DNA of 21,435 nucleotides. Origin: Bondarzewia mesenterica. Taxonomy: Eukaryota > Basidiomycota > Agaricomycetes > Russulales > Bondarzewiaceae. The position numbers were made by a program, and so were the translations under genes. Positions 1 to 9,116 of this stretch are shown one piece after another. The notes below the pieces were generated by a model. It had not been told where the DNA came from. It ran no database searches and worked only from the letters and a program-made list of their open reading frames with translations. How positions within the stretch are numbered: position 1 is the stretch's first letter; each line of letters begins with the position of its first letter. The stretch lies in NCBI GenBank assembly GCA_004802705.1, contig SGPL01000556.1, forward strand, positions 1 to 21,435, read 5' to 3'.

Positions 1-396
1 CTCGTCCCCAGGGAATTAAATAAAAGAAATGGAAGGGGGGACGAGGAAGTAATGTCCTCGTCCCCAGATAATGAAATAAAAGAAACAGAAGGGGGACGAG
101 GAAGTAATGTCCTCGTCCCCAGGGAAAGAAATAAAAGAAACAGAAGGGGGGGCGAGGAGGTTATGACCTCGCCCCCAGGTATTGAAAGAATATAAAGAAA
201 GGGGGACGAGGAAGTGATGTCCTCACCCCCAGGGAACAAAATAAAAGAAACAGAAGGGGGATGAGGAAGTAATGTCCTCGTCCCTAGGGAAAGAAATAAA
301 AGAAACGGAAGGGGGGCGAGGAGGTTATGACCTCGCCCCCAAGAAATGATATGAAAGAAATGGAAGGGGGAACGAGGAAGTAATATCCTCGTCCCC
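1..396. repeat. Minisatellite of ~55-bp hairpin units with a 3-unit higher-order period
   Basis: About seven tandem units of roughly 55 bp, cut by the left window edge. Each junction has a G-rich arm (GGGGGACGAGG), a 9-nt loop (AAGTAATGT) and a complementary arm (CCTCGTCCCC). Arms start at 36, 91, 148, 201, 256, 311 and 366. The third and sixth hairpins are a second type: the arms read GGGGGCGAGG and CCTCGCCCCC and the loop is AGGTTATGA. The order is A A B A A B A, so units 165 bp apart resemble each other most. Between hairpins lies an A/G-rich spacer (for example AAATAAAAGAAA). No coding potential is seen. Confidence 0.95.
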
Positions 397-968
397 AGAT
401 AACGAGAGCACAAAAAGGGAAGCAGGGGATCACCCTCCGCAAAACTGGCAGGATTGGCATCCTGGGTGATGCGAAAATGGAGGTGACTGACTTCTGATGT
501 ATCCATACAATTTGTTTGACACTCGAGCGGCGAATGCTCTTTGATGTAGAGTGAGAACGATGTGATGTGCATTGCGCATCAGCGCGCATCAGTAAGGGAT
601 GTCCATTTCTATCCCCATGACGCATTTTTGACGCACTGCGCGTTCCTGTCTTCTGAAATCGGAGCGCGTAGTGCGTCATTGACACCACCTATCCTGCCCC
701 TGTATGTATGAAGGGCACCTGACACACCGGCACCCATTGTTAACAGGCAGAGAGTTGCTGCTTCGACCGCCGCTGCCTTTTCAATCGCTTACTGCAGATT
801 TGTCTACCGGCGCTGGTCATCTGATGTGCTCAGCATCTATTGAAGTGGGGAGTTGTAGAAGAAGGCTTGTTCCGGTGAGTGTTGACTTGTGCCCTTAAGG
901 ATCTGCGCTGACGCCTTCGCATCTCAATAGTATCAGCGGGCGTGCATAGAACCCCGGATAATAGGGGG
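397..968. other. Non-coding stretch, no supported gene
   Basis: Only short open frames without family resemblance or plausible splice structure are seen. It contains a strong inverted repeat (629-678) and a small direct repeat, GCGCATCAG at 574-582 and 584-592. Confidence 0.6.
629..678. repeat. Imperfect 14-bp inverted repeat (stem-loop)
   Basis: TGACGCACTGCGCG at 629-642 and CGCGTAGTGCGTCA at 665-678 are complementary at 13 of 14 positions (the exception is a G/T pair), with a 22-nt loop. The heptamer TGACGCA also occurs just upstream at 618-624. It could be the end of a small inverted-repeat element or a protein-binding palindrome; function is unknown. Confidence 0.8.
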
Positions 969-1222
969 GAGGCCTGATCCCCAAATCCAGAAATCAGCCA
1001 AAAATCGTCAGATGAGAGGCCCAAAAATCGCTCAAATCTGTCCAGATGGAATGCGGTTTTAGCCAATTTTCTAAAAATTTCTCCGGAGTGGTGGATCAGG
1101 CCTCTACTTTGAAATTTTTGTCCGGATTGAAGGATCAGGCCTCTAAAATGCAATTTTTTTTTCCGGACCGCATGAATCAGGCCTCAAAACATCAGAATTA
1201 AGTCACCCTTCATGAATCAGGC
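969..1222. repeat. Cluster of degenerate GGATCAGGCCTC repeats
   Basis: Copies of GGATCAGGCCTC or near variants start at 1093, 1132, 1174 and 1214, at roughly 40-bp spacing. Each of the first three is preceded by a TCCGGA-containing AT-rich spacer. An inverted copy (GAGGCCTGATCC) at 969-980 lies at the left end, so the cluster has a palindromic outline. The spacing and decay suggest an old tandem or foldback repeat, not a gene. Confidence 0.8.
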
Positions 1223-1604
1223 TTTCAGGCCTCCAAAAACTGAATAGAATTGGTCCCATCGCAGCTTATAAATCATCCACACTATCTATCTACGAGTACT
1301 GGTAGGTACTGGTATCATTGCTGGAGGCTGGAGATTGTTATTATCTTCAGTTCAGTCTAAATGACAAGAAGCAGGGCAGCGGAATGAAAGATGTCAACAT
1401 CTTATCATTTCATTGATCTGAGTCATTGTAAATTAGATGAAGGCTGCTTCTGACCACACAAAGAACTCGCAAAGAAGCGACACTAAGTGACATGCTGTGA
1501 CTTGTAAATACACATCAAAAAAACCATGCGTCTGATTCGAACCTGCAATCAGCTGCAACTATGTATATTTTGCCAATATCTGACCCAAATGGTCTCCGGA
1601 TAGG
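1223..1604. other. Spacer between the two repeat clusters; possible tRNA-like remnant
   Basis: No gene is seen. On the minus strand a perfect tRNA B-box-like sequence (GGTTCGAATC, complement of 1534-1543) is followed by seven T (complement of 1517-1523), as at a Pol III transcript end. I could not fold a complete tRNA around it. Confidence 0.4.
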
Positions 1605-1747
1605 GGATCAGGCCTCAGGCCGAGCCACCTCTCATATCCAGACTCTGGATCAGGCCTTCGTCCAAAACTTCCAAATTTTGTCTGGACTGGCATGCATTTT
1701 GGGGGGTCAGATTTGCCAAAATTCGTCCGGATGGGGGCTCAGGCCTC
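1605..1747. repeat. Second cluster of GGATCAGGCCTC repeats
   Basis: Three more copies start at 1605, 1647 and 1736 (the last reads GGCTCAGGCCTC), again with TCCGGAT in the spacers at 1595 and 1726. It is the same repeat family as 969-1222, separated by about 380 bp of other sequence. Confidence 0.75.
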
Positions 1748-2616
1748 CCCCCCAATTATCCAGGGTCCTGCGTGCATCTCATATTGCTAAATTGCACACT
1801 GAGTTTGATACTAGTCAGTTCATTTCACTCTACCTTCTAATCGGCTTCGCTGAATCTGATCCACGTCCCAGAATCGTCTCCTGTGATCGCAGAGCTAGAG
1901 AGTCCAGCCTCGATGATACCGTCGATACATCATATCAGTGTGTCTGTCACTTTCCCATCCTCCGACAGCATTCCTGGGACACTCATCTCCGCACGGCACT
2001 CGAAGCACTTCCCCTCTCTGTTGTCTTCAATCTCTGACCGGCCTTTGTCCCCCATAGACTCGACAAGTTTGATACTGAGGAGCAAGCGTCTGTCACTGAC
2101 TGCTCTCTTCTCGAAGCACTCCATCTCGTCCTTGTGATCTTCGAAGGTATTGCTGACGATGCCTCATAATGTTGCCCTTCTGACTCCTCCATCTTGTTTC
2201 AGCATCCCGATCTCCCTGACATCGTCCAGAACGCCTTCGAGCCCACTGTCCGGGGACACGTCTATGGTCACCGCGCCTTCATCCAGCACGTTTGAGTTAT
2301 CACCTGTGCTCAATATGGACCTTGAGACTTCTCTGATGAGCTTGATGTTCAGGACGGAAGGCAAGAATGCCAAATCCAGTGGGAATGCGGAGAACATGGC
2401 GGGACTGAGTGCCCCGGTATCTCGGGACTGATCAGTGAGTCCTCGTTCCATTATCACCACCCTCCCACCATCTCCCCGTTTACCCTCCATGTCGCCTCTG
2501 TCATCCACGATGCTTATTGCCGAACGCGACGTGCCGCTTGAGATAATGCCTGCTTTAATCTAGCTGACGGTCAAATGCACGCCCAGCGATGCCGAGACAC
2601 CGCGCCAGCACCAGCT
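1748..2616. other. No supported gene
   Basis: Open frames of 60-115 codons occur on both strands but overlap one another and show no recognisable domain or consistent splice sites. This could be more decayed gene sequence, since a glyoxal oxidase relic starts directly downstream. I could not extend that homology leftwards. Confidence 0.5.
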
Positions 2617-2930
2617 GTTGTTCTCATCGGCTGTTTCATCTCTAGTGGCTATGTTAACTACACTCCTAATGTCAACCCCACTGCCAATGGCACCGAGCCC
2701 ACCTTCGTCTCGACATGCCTGGCAAAGTCATCCGCGTGTATCCAGCGTCTGGTGCCAATGTGACGCGGCCACTGACTCCAGCCAACAAGTACCATCCTGC
2801 CATCCTATTCTGTGGTGGTTCTGACATGCTAGATGAGGCTTGGGTAACTATGGCTGGCCGATGATTTACACCTAGAAAACTGCTGTGTCTGCTGATGGAC
2901 AATGCCTGACCACTGAGCCTTTAGACTGCT
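2617..2930 (+). pseudogene. Glyoxal oxidase fragment with internal deletion
   Basis: Glyoxal oxidases are secreted copper-radical enzymes that oxidise small aldehydes to supply H2O2 to peroxidases during lignin decay. Two family stretches are visible. The first (2617-2700) reads VVLIGCFISSGYVN and resembles the strand ending in GGYVN. The second (from 2717, another frame) contains MPGKVIRVYPASGA, then LTPANKYHPAILFCGGSDM, which is strongly characteristic. After a frameshift near 2840 the frame continues NYGWPMIYT, a stop where the family has Trp, then ADGQCLTTEPLD. About 60-80 residues usually found between the first two blocks are missing. Neither a signal peptide nor the C-terminal copper-ligand region is present. 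The relic is isolated and dead. Confidence is good for the family and lower for the exact limits. Confidence 0.75.
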
Positions 2931-3220
2931 GTACATATTCAATTGCATAAGATGTTGGCGGCTGATAAGACCATCAACTTGGCCGACTGTAGAACAGAAC
3001 TTCCGTGCAATCATTTTGAAAGATACGACAAACTTCCCAACCACTAACCGGTAAGCTTGACTAAAATGTGCACGATATCACTGGTTCGCAGCGAGTGGAG
3101 ACTACATGTCTGCGAGTTGGTATAAGTCATAAATAAATATACAAAAATTATTTGCAGCAGTGTTTGGAACGGAGAAGATGAATCATCTTGTCTAGTTGCC
3201 ACTGTGATAGGTGAATGTCA

Positions 3221-5323
3221 TCAACAGGCATTGCCATACTGAAGACGGAGGAGAAAAACACACCCAGGAATCTGCTTAAAATAATCAGATGTGCGTGGCC
3301 AAAAGCGATCCCATTTGTATCCAAGTGCCTGATCCTCCAATGCACTCAACTGACCTTTTTCAACAGCATCAAGCAGAATCTGCGGTTGATCCAGCATAAT
3401 ATCTAGAATGGCCAGAAATTCTTGGGACGTGAAATCCAGCCCTGAATCATTGCTTGTAGACCGCTGTCACAACCACTGCTGCACTGCCTTGGCCTGCAAA
3501 TAGTATGTCTTGTGAGTGGAAGACGTGGTATATGCTCCTCCAAGCCAATCTACCACAGTGTGTGGATGAATAATCAGCCCGTTCTGCAGCGTAACCTCAC
3601 GCAGTGCAGATCACCATCCTATCCCTAGACTCGTCCAAATTTGAAATATGTATCGAAGCTTGAAGATGTTGCGGTACGCTGTACCATACATCCTGCTGTC
3701 CAAGCTTTGATATCGCAGTTTGATGTCAGTAAATGCAGATCCCAGATGGTTCATGATGGTGATAACACCAAAAGCGGGACTAAGAGAAGTGACAGGAGCA
3801 TTCGGACTCGGTACCAAAATGGCGGATGCAATGTGATGTGATGTCAATGTCGACAGAGGCACGACATCATCCTGTTTTTTAATGAATAAATATATTTGGA
3901 CAGAGAGGGCACAGCGTACTGGAACATCTACCGAGTAAATGTAGATGACATAAAGCCGCATGGTGGCAATATGGTTTTGCAGTATGTGCGCCCGCTCTGA
4001 TGTGTCTCCTGCAGGAAGGAACATAATCTGACCGTTGTGATCATTGGGACTGAGAATATCGCCCAAAGTTCCACATTTGACGAAGCCATGGTGATACTGG
4101 TCATAGCCTGGCATATCAATAGGGATAGGGGTATTCGACGTAGCGACGTAAGTTCCATCCTGTTGCATTTTTCTGACAAAACGTGCTGTTTGGTTTTGGC
4201 CACCAAGCAGTAGGTCGATGATTATATCCAATGTTACCGGGCTGGGTAGTTCAAGTTGTTCGACAAAGTTACGAACTGTTCCATCAGGTTTGCGGATCCC
4301 TACAAATATCAAGGCCATGGTAGGTGCAGCAGATCCTCCTGGCGTAGATGTAGATCCCTGTAATGGAACAGAAGGATCACTGGCAGTGGCCAGTGACTCC
4401 AACGATGTTATATTGAAAGCAAAGTCGAGTGGTTGGCTAGCCAACCAAGGAGATGCATCAGTAGATGAGGAATGTGATGATGCGGGGTCGGTGTGCAGCT
4501 GTGACTCCAACTGAGCAAAAAAAGTGTTGTCAAAAACATTCGATTGAAATGATGATGTCGCTGGTGTCGCCAAGATCTGAGGGCGATTGGGCAAGGCCAG
4601 GTCATTGACAACTGAAGGCAATGTAGGTCCGCTCGCTGTGATGCTGTTTGTCGTCAAAGCAGAAGAGCGCATCTCATGCACACGAGATGCGCGAGCATTG
4701 ATTGCCTGCATTAATGGTGTTAGCATCGGTCTGTCTAATGTGAACTTACCGAGCGACTGACATTGGTGGTGATCGATGAGATTCTCTCACTAGCGTCTGC
4801 AGATAACACAGGCTCAACGCTGGTCTCGTTCTTTTCCTGTATATGCGGTCAACTGAAGAATTCATCTATATAAAGGAGTTTCGTACCAATAAATGACAAT
4901 TTGTGGCAGTTGACAATGCCATCTCGGCAGTATCTATTGGGACTTGCACATTCACAGTGGTCTGATCTGTCACCTGTGTGGAATGTCAGCTATGCAACAG
5001 TTTTACATAGGCACAGAATATATTACTGAGGCTGTTAAAGATGCAAGTTGAGGATCGTACTGGTCCAACTGCTGTTCGTATTGCCCCGACAGCTGGAAGA
5101 TGACACCCATATCGACTATCGTCGTGTTGATAAGCTCATCGATATGAAGGCAATTATCTTCAAAGATCAAGGTCGGTAATTCCTGAGGGCCATCTCTGCA
5201 CCGACTGGAAGGCAGAAATTGTTCTGCTAAGTCGTTGTCATCCCTTCGACTTCTGGTAGACCGTCCAGTCCGGCGCAAGGCACTGTCCAGCTCAGACATC
5301 GGAATGTCCAAGCTCTGTTGCAA
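3221..5323 (-). pseudogene. Multi-exon gene of unknown basidiomycete family, interrupted by nonsense codons
   Basis: I do not recognise a named family. A coherent model has exons 5323-5027, 4973-4887, 4836-4750, 4705-3932 and 3871-3221. Its GT-AG introns are 4974-5026, 4837-4886, 4706-4749 and 3872-3931, and the frame is kept across all four. The N-terminal half is rich in Ser, Thr and Asp/Glu. The middle holds a more ordered part beginning ALIFVGIRKPDGTVRNF. The last exon has RMYGTAYRNIFKLRYIFQIW, then FGIGW-like LGIGW followed by a TGA, then SALREVTLQNGL and DWLGGAYTTSSTHKTYYLQAK, another TGA, and an open frame up to tandem stops at 3218-3223. Both internal TGAs could be CGA (Arg) changed by C-to-T. 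No signal peptide or membrane span is seen. The 5' end is unresolved: an ATG at 5507 opens a frame that does not splice in phase. Alternatively it is a living gene with introns I misplaced at the stops. Confidence 0.6.
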
Positions 5324-5799
5324 TAATCATTGAAGGGATTGTGATAATAAATGAAAGGAATGAATCTGACCTGCAGTGAACGTGGGAGCAGTGTGCAGCA
5401 GAAGCACCAAGACAGATGCTCGGCGTGCGAGGAGAAGATTTTTCTGTAAGTGGCAAAGCCTCTAAGTGGGCTGGGGTTATGGTTTCCTGCCGCCTGCAAC
5501 CGCTCATATGGATCCAGCTATCGGTATGCGTAAGACTCGAGATTCACTCAGCAATTACAAAAGTAAACAATGAATATTGTCAGACAGCAGTGCATCTCGG
5601 TGTATGAACAATACCGGCAATCTGTCACAATTGGGAAAGGAGCCAACAATGTGCGCAATGCTCGCACCTGGCTCGATGGTCTACATCAGCTCCCAAGCCA
5701 GCGGTCCAAGGGAATGCCTTTCACTATATACCTGACGTCAAGCGGATACACGTCCTGACAATCCAGCACCCAGAGATGTGGAATGACTGAGGCAATGGC
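5324..5799. other. Junction between two minus-strand relics, no supported gene
   Basis: The minus strand at 5330-5390 could be an intron (about 58 nt, GTCAGA to CAACAG) with a further 5' exon of the unknown gene upstream. The rest, 5510-5799, lies downstream of the stop in the ETP1-like relic. It may hold decayed sequence of that gene; one frame near 5780 reads HLWVLDC, faintly like the NLWxCLxCG start of its zinc-finger region. Confidence 0.35.
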
Positions 5800-6346
5800 T
5801 CACTGACTGTCGCTCCTCTTGCTGAGGTGCATACAGTGGAATGTATGCGAACAGGGCATGATGACCAGGCCTTTCATGGTGGAGCGCCTGGACTCCACCA
5901 TGATGGGACAGATTGAAGCTCGTACAAGACACGATATTGCTAGCGAAAGGGAATCATCAGTATTGATACTGACGGAAGACACATGGACAACATGACATGT
6001 TTCAGGCTGGATGGCGGGCTTATCCATCAGGAAATGAACTTGACAGCACTAGAAAAATGACACTTGCCTCCATTGCATTGAACTGTTTGCCGTTGTATGC
6101 CTGCGTGAACTCCACATCATCTTCCATTTTCCTAAATGGTGGCAATACGATAAAACCTTTCGGGGCTGAATCCCATCCGAAACTGTTCACATGAGATTGC
6201 TGTGTTCACCAATGACACACAGAGAGCACACCTGATCATCTGCAGGTGGGCCAAGCCTTCTGCTGCGGGTGCGACGAAGGCTAGAAAATCAGACGGAGTC
6301 ATCCACGATGGCACGGCAAGGACGGCAATCATCATGCCCAGTCTCT
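5800..6346 (-). pseudogene. ETP1/BRAP2-like RING protein relic
   Basis: The family (yeast Etp1, animal BRAP2) has an N-terminal RRM-like BRAP2 domain, then RING, UBP-type zinc finger and coiled coil, and acts as a ubiquitin ligase. The frame from 6335 reads MMIAVLAVPSWMTPSDFLAF, then APAAEGLAHLQMI, a family hallmark. After an intron (6183-6231) comes DSAPKG and EFTQAYNGKQFNAME. After a second intron (6007-6067, with a GC donor, GCAAGT) comes PETCHVVHV, then a decayed RING: the expected CPxC reads CPIM, PCSHTFHCMHLSK is recognisable, and a TGA replaces the next zinc-binding Cys (5800-5802). The UBP finger and coiled coil are missing. All introns keep frame, so this is a genomic copy. The first third of the gene is also absent or unrecognisable. 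It lies in the same orientation as the acetyl-CoA synthetase relic upstream. Confidence 0.8.
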
Positions 6347-7082
6347 GCATCATCAATGACGGTCTTTGCAGAGTCTGACAGTGCCAAAATCTCAGGTGAC
6401 TCTGTGTTTGGCTTGACAGCATCGCGACAGACGTGCCCCTCCTCCCCCCAAGCTGCTGCCACCATCGACCAGTCAGTTTTCCTTGGTGTGTTCGAGGGTC
6501 CTGGCTGTGTGGCTGATCACGTGTGGTTTGTTCAGTGTCCATGGAGCAGAGTGGGACTGGCAAGACTGCGAAGACTCAGAGTCGGGGTCGGGGTCGAGCA
6601 CGCTGGAGCTCTCACAGGTCGAGGAGCATGGGTTGGAGCATGTCGACGATGGCTTACTGATCAGTGGCAGAACACTCCCACCCTTCCTCCCATTCTTATT
6701 CCCCTTTCCATTTCCGTTACCCCCACTCCCACTCCTGCTGCCGGTGGCAGCATGCTCTTGGTCAGATCTGGAGACGTTGGAAGGGCGCCGAACGCATTGG
6801 CGAGGTTAGAGCAGAGCAAGTGGGTCCAGGTCATGGAAGGTCGCCGCTGCCGCAACTGTTGTTCGAGAGGGAGATCAGGAGCACAGAGGCAGATGGACAA
6901 TTAGGTGATGTAGTTGGAGGGAGGGAGCAGGAGGGAGTCACTGGAGATGAGGTTGGCGATAGTGAGGTTGGGGCATGGGGGGATGCTGCAGGTGGTGGCT
7001 ATGGATGGTAGGGGGGATGTGTTTTTCGAGGGAGGGTGGGTTGAACAAGCTGGAATTGAGGTTGGGGTTTTTGTGAGCTTGC
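6347..7082. other. Spacer between the ETP1-like and acetyl-CoA synthetase relics
   Basis: Strand-asymmetric: the plus strand is G-rich at 6900-7070 (its complement is C-rich with many CCCTCC blocks). One minus-strand frame (about 6560-6720) encodes a Gly/Asn/Lys then Ser/Asp-rich low-complexity peptide, which could be the poorly conserved N-terminal part of the ETP1-like gene. The expected C-terminal third of acetyl-CoA synthetase is not visible here. Confidence 0.45.
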
Positions 7083-8303
7083 ATTCTCATTCAGACTTGA
7101 TCATGAGCACGCCCTCCTCATTGTTGCCCTTGAGCTCCTTTTAGGTCACTGGATCCAAAATTGCCACCTCAATCCTGAAAAACGGCACCGTCGTGCTGCC
7201 CGGCTAGGTCTCAATGGCCCCGGTGAATGGGGTCACCACGGTGGACCCCATATCAGTCTGCCAGAAGGTGTCAACGATGGTGCACATCTCTTGCCTGAAG
7301 TGGTACTTGTACCAATTCCACGCCTCCGGGTTAATTGGCTCAGCCATGGAGCTGAGCACACGCAGCGATGATAGGTCGTGGAGCTCAACGTGATATGAGC
7401 CCAGTCGGTGCAACAGCTGGATGGTGGTTAGGGTGCTGTAGAATTGGGTGAACAGGTGCTTTTTAATGGTCTGCCAGTATCGGGATGGTGTCGGGTAGAC
7501 GGGCATCGACTTGAAGACTGTGGTCAAGACCCCTTTGGTCAGCAGTCCATAGAGGATGTATCTGTTTTCCAAAAAAGGTGAGATACAGTTGAGAAGAGAA
7601 GGCCGATGATGTACATATGTCCGATGATCCAACCAATGTCGGCCATGCAAGCAAACTTGTTGTCGGGGTGCACATCATACACGTACTTGATGGTGAGGGC
7701 AGCGCCGAGGAGGTAGCCACCGGTGGATGCACGATGCCCTTGGGTCAGCCCATCGATCCGGATGTCTAGAACCTAGATGAGACCTGGGGAAAAGAGGATG
7801 CGGATGGAACGCACGTAGAGGATGAAGAGCGGGTCTTCGGCGGACATGACCGGGGAGGGGGGGGCACTAATTGGAAACCTTGGCGGCTGCATTGTGCCAC
7901 CACTTATCATGGCCCTCTGTCTAATTGATGGGGTTGCCAGTGCACTTGAGGACGAGGACGTGTTCGATGTGGGGGTAGGCCTTGAGGGTGATGTCAATAA
8001 TGGCCTTTGTAGCGATGGTCTTTCCGCTGCACTTGCCCTCGTTGGAGGTGAGGAGGACCTTGGACTTGCAGTCAAGGACACGATCGCGGGGGGATTCTGC
8101 GGATAAGCCAGAAAAGACGACGGAGTGGATGGCACCGATGCAGGCATAGGCGAGGAAGGCGGTGATGGCGTACTAGGTCATGGGGAGGTAGATGGAGGAG
8201 ATGGAGTTGACCTTTTTTATGCCGAAGGATAGGAGGACATTGGCGATGCTGCAGACTTCGGAGAGAGGCGGGCATAGGAGATTGCGGCGCCATCATCACT
8301 GTC
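7083..8303 (-). pseudogene. Acetyl-CoA synthetase relic (AMP-forming), many stops and frameshifts
   Basis: Acetyl-CoA synthetase joins acetate, ATP and CoA in the cytosol and nucleus. Reading leftwards from 8303 one sees [60 protein letters not shown], then SAEDPLFILY at the start of the ATP-binding loop (the TSGSTGKPKG that should follow is scrambled). Next come [31 protein letters not shown], a retained intron (7562-7614), [62 protein letters not shown] and ELKGNNEEGVLM. In-frame stops include two TAGs where the family has Trp (after YLPMT and in the WTEGRD-like site) and one after GAIET at 7204. The family is about 650-680 residues; this covers roughly the middle, without the N-terminus or the C-terminal domain with the catalytic Lys. 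Weak similarity may run to about 8398. Confidence 0.9.
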
Positions 8304-8411
8304 TTTGTAGGACCCATTATCGCACTGAATGCCATAATAGGTAAACCGGATTTGAACACGGTCATTGAAGGCGCTGTGGCCATCTTCGTAGCCTGACTTG
8401 CACACAGATGT

Positions 8412-8486
8412 GCACGACGCCCTGTGGGAGGTTTGGGTATGCAGGTTTGGGTATGCAGATTTGGGTATGCAGGATGGACGTCGTGC
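8412..8486. repeat. Three 14-bp tandem repeats inside an 8-bp inverted repeat
   Basis: GTTTGGGTATGCAG is repeated at 8431-8444 and 8445-8458, and with one change at 8459-8472. The array is bracketed by GCACGACG (8412-8419) and its exact complement CGTCGTGC (8479-8486). It sits just past the 5' limit of the acetyl-CoA synthetase relic and could mark a rearrangement or element boundary. Confidence 0.85.
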
Positions 8487-9116
8487 TCACGTGCCTGTGA
8501 GCTCTAGAGTTCAATTGTCATTCAGTGGTGAGCACGCTGACCCAGGCATACCTCTGCCCTGCTAGTGTGTCTGTTTTTTGTCAAAGAGGGCCTCGGACAT
8601 GCTCTCAAGTCGACCCAGTCAATTCTGAATGGCCGAAATCAGCAGGCAGGACGTGGCAGAGTCGGGGAGGAAGACGAGGATTTAGAGGTGGGGTCAGGAA
8701 GGTGCTGCCTGAGAGAAGACCGGAGAACACGAGTCTGGTGTGTGTGGTTGAGAGGAGGATATAGGTTTTTTTGTGTAGAGGACGATGCGGAGAGCTGGTA
8801 TGCACGCATGAGAGAAGAGAGAGGCTGGCTGGTCTATATTTAGCAATTGCTGCCAAACCATCATGGCTGCCACTTCAGCCTCTCCCTCTCGCTTTCCCCT
8901 CTCCCTCTCACTTTCCCCTCTTCCTCTCGCTTTTCCCTCTCCCTCCACTTTGCGTTCTCATCTCCACTCACCTCCGCCTCTCTCTACCATTCGCAAGGCC
9001 CTCATCGACTATTATAAACACTTTGAGCAGTACAAGCTGCTGGCCTCTTTTGAGGCCTCAGTCTGCAGCTGCTGGTCCAAATAGCAGATCCAGAAGGCCG
9101 CACTGCCTCCCCCACC
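8487..9116. other. No supported gene; one unassigned protein-like stretch
   Basis: An ATG at 8863 opens a 73-codon plus-strand frame: first a low-complexity part encoded by the pyrimidine tract, then a more protein-like stretch (RKALIDYYKHFEQYKLLASF). A TAG follows at 9082, and the frame continues QKAALPPPPPSAP before running into the LCCL relic. It may be a further gene fragment, but I cannot name it. Confidence 0.4.
8870..8952. repeat. Polypyrimidine tract with ~19-bp repeats
   Basis: About 80 bp on the plus strand is almost purely C and T, built from repeats such as CCCTCTCGCTTTCCCCT spaced about 19 bp apart. It is a simple repeat tract and a candidate triplex or strand-asymmetric structure. 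Confidence 0.8.

Noticed and set aside
1..396. CRISPR-like array
   Set aside because: Regular 55-bp period, but the spacers are near-identical A/G-rich sequence and the genome is clearly eukaryotic; this is a minisatellite.
704..1153. Small open frames on both strands
   Set aside because: Overlap the GGATCAGGCCTC repeats and have no protein-like features.
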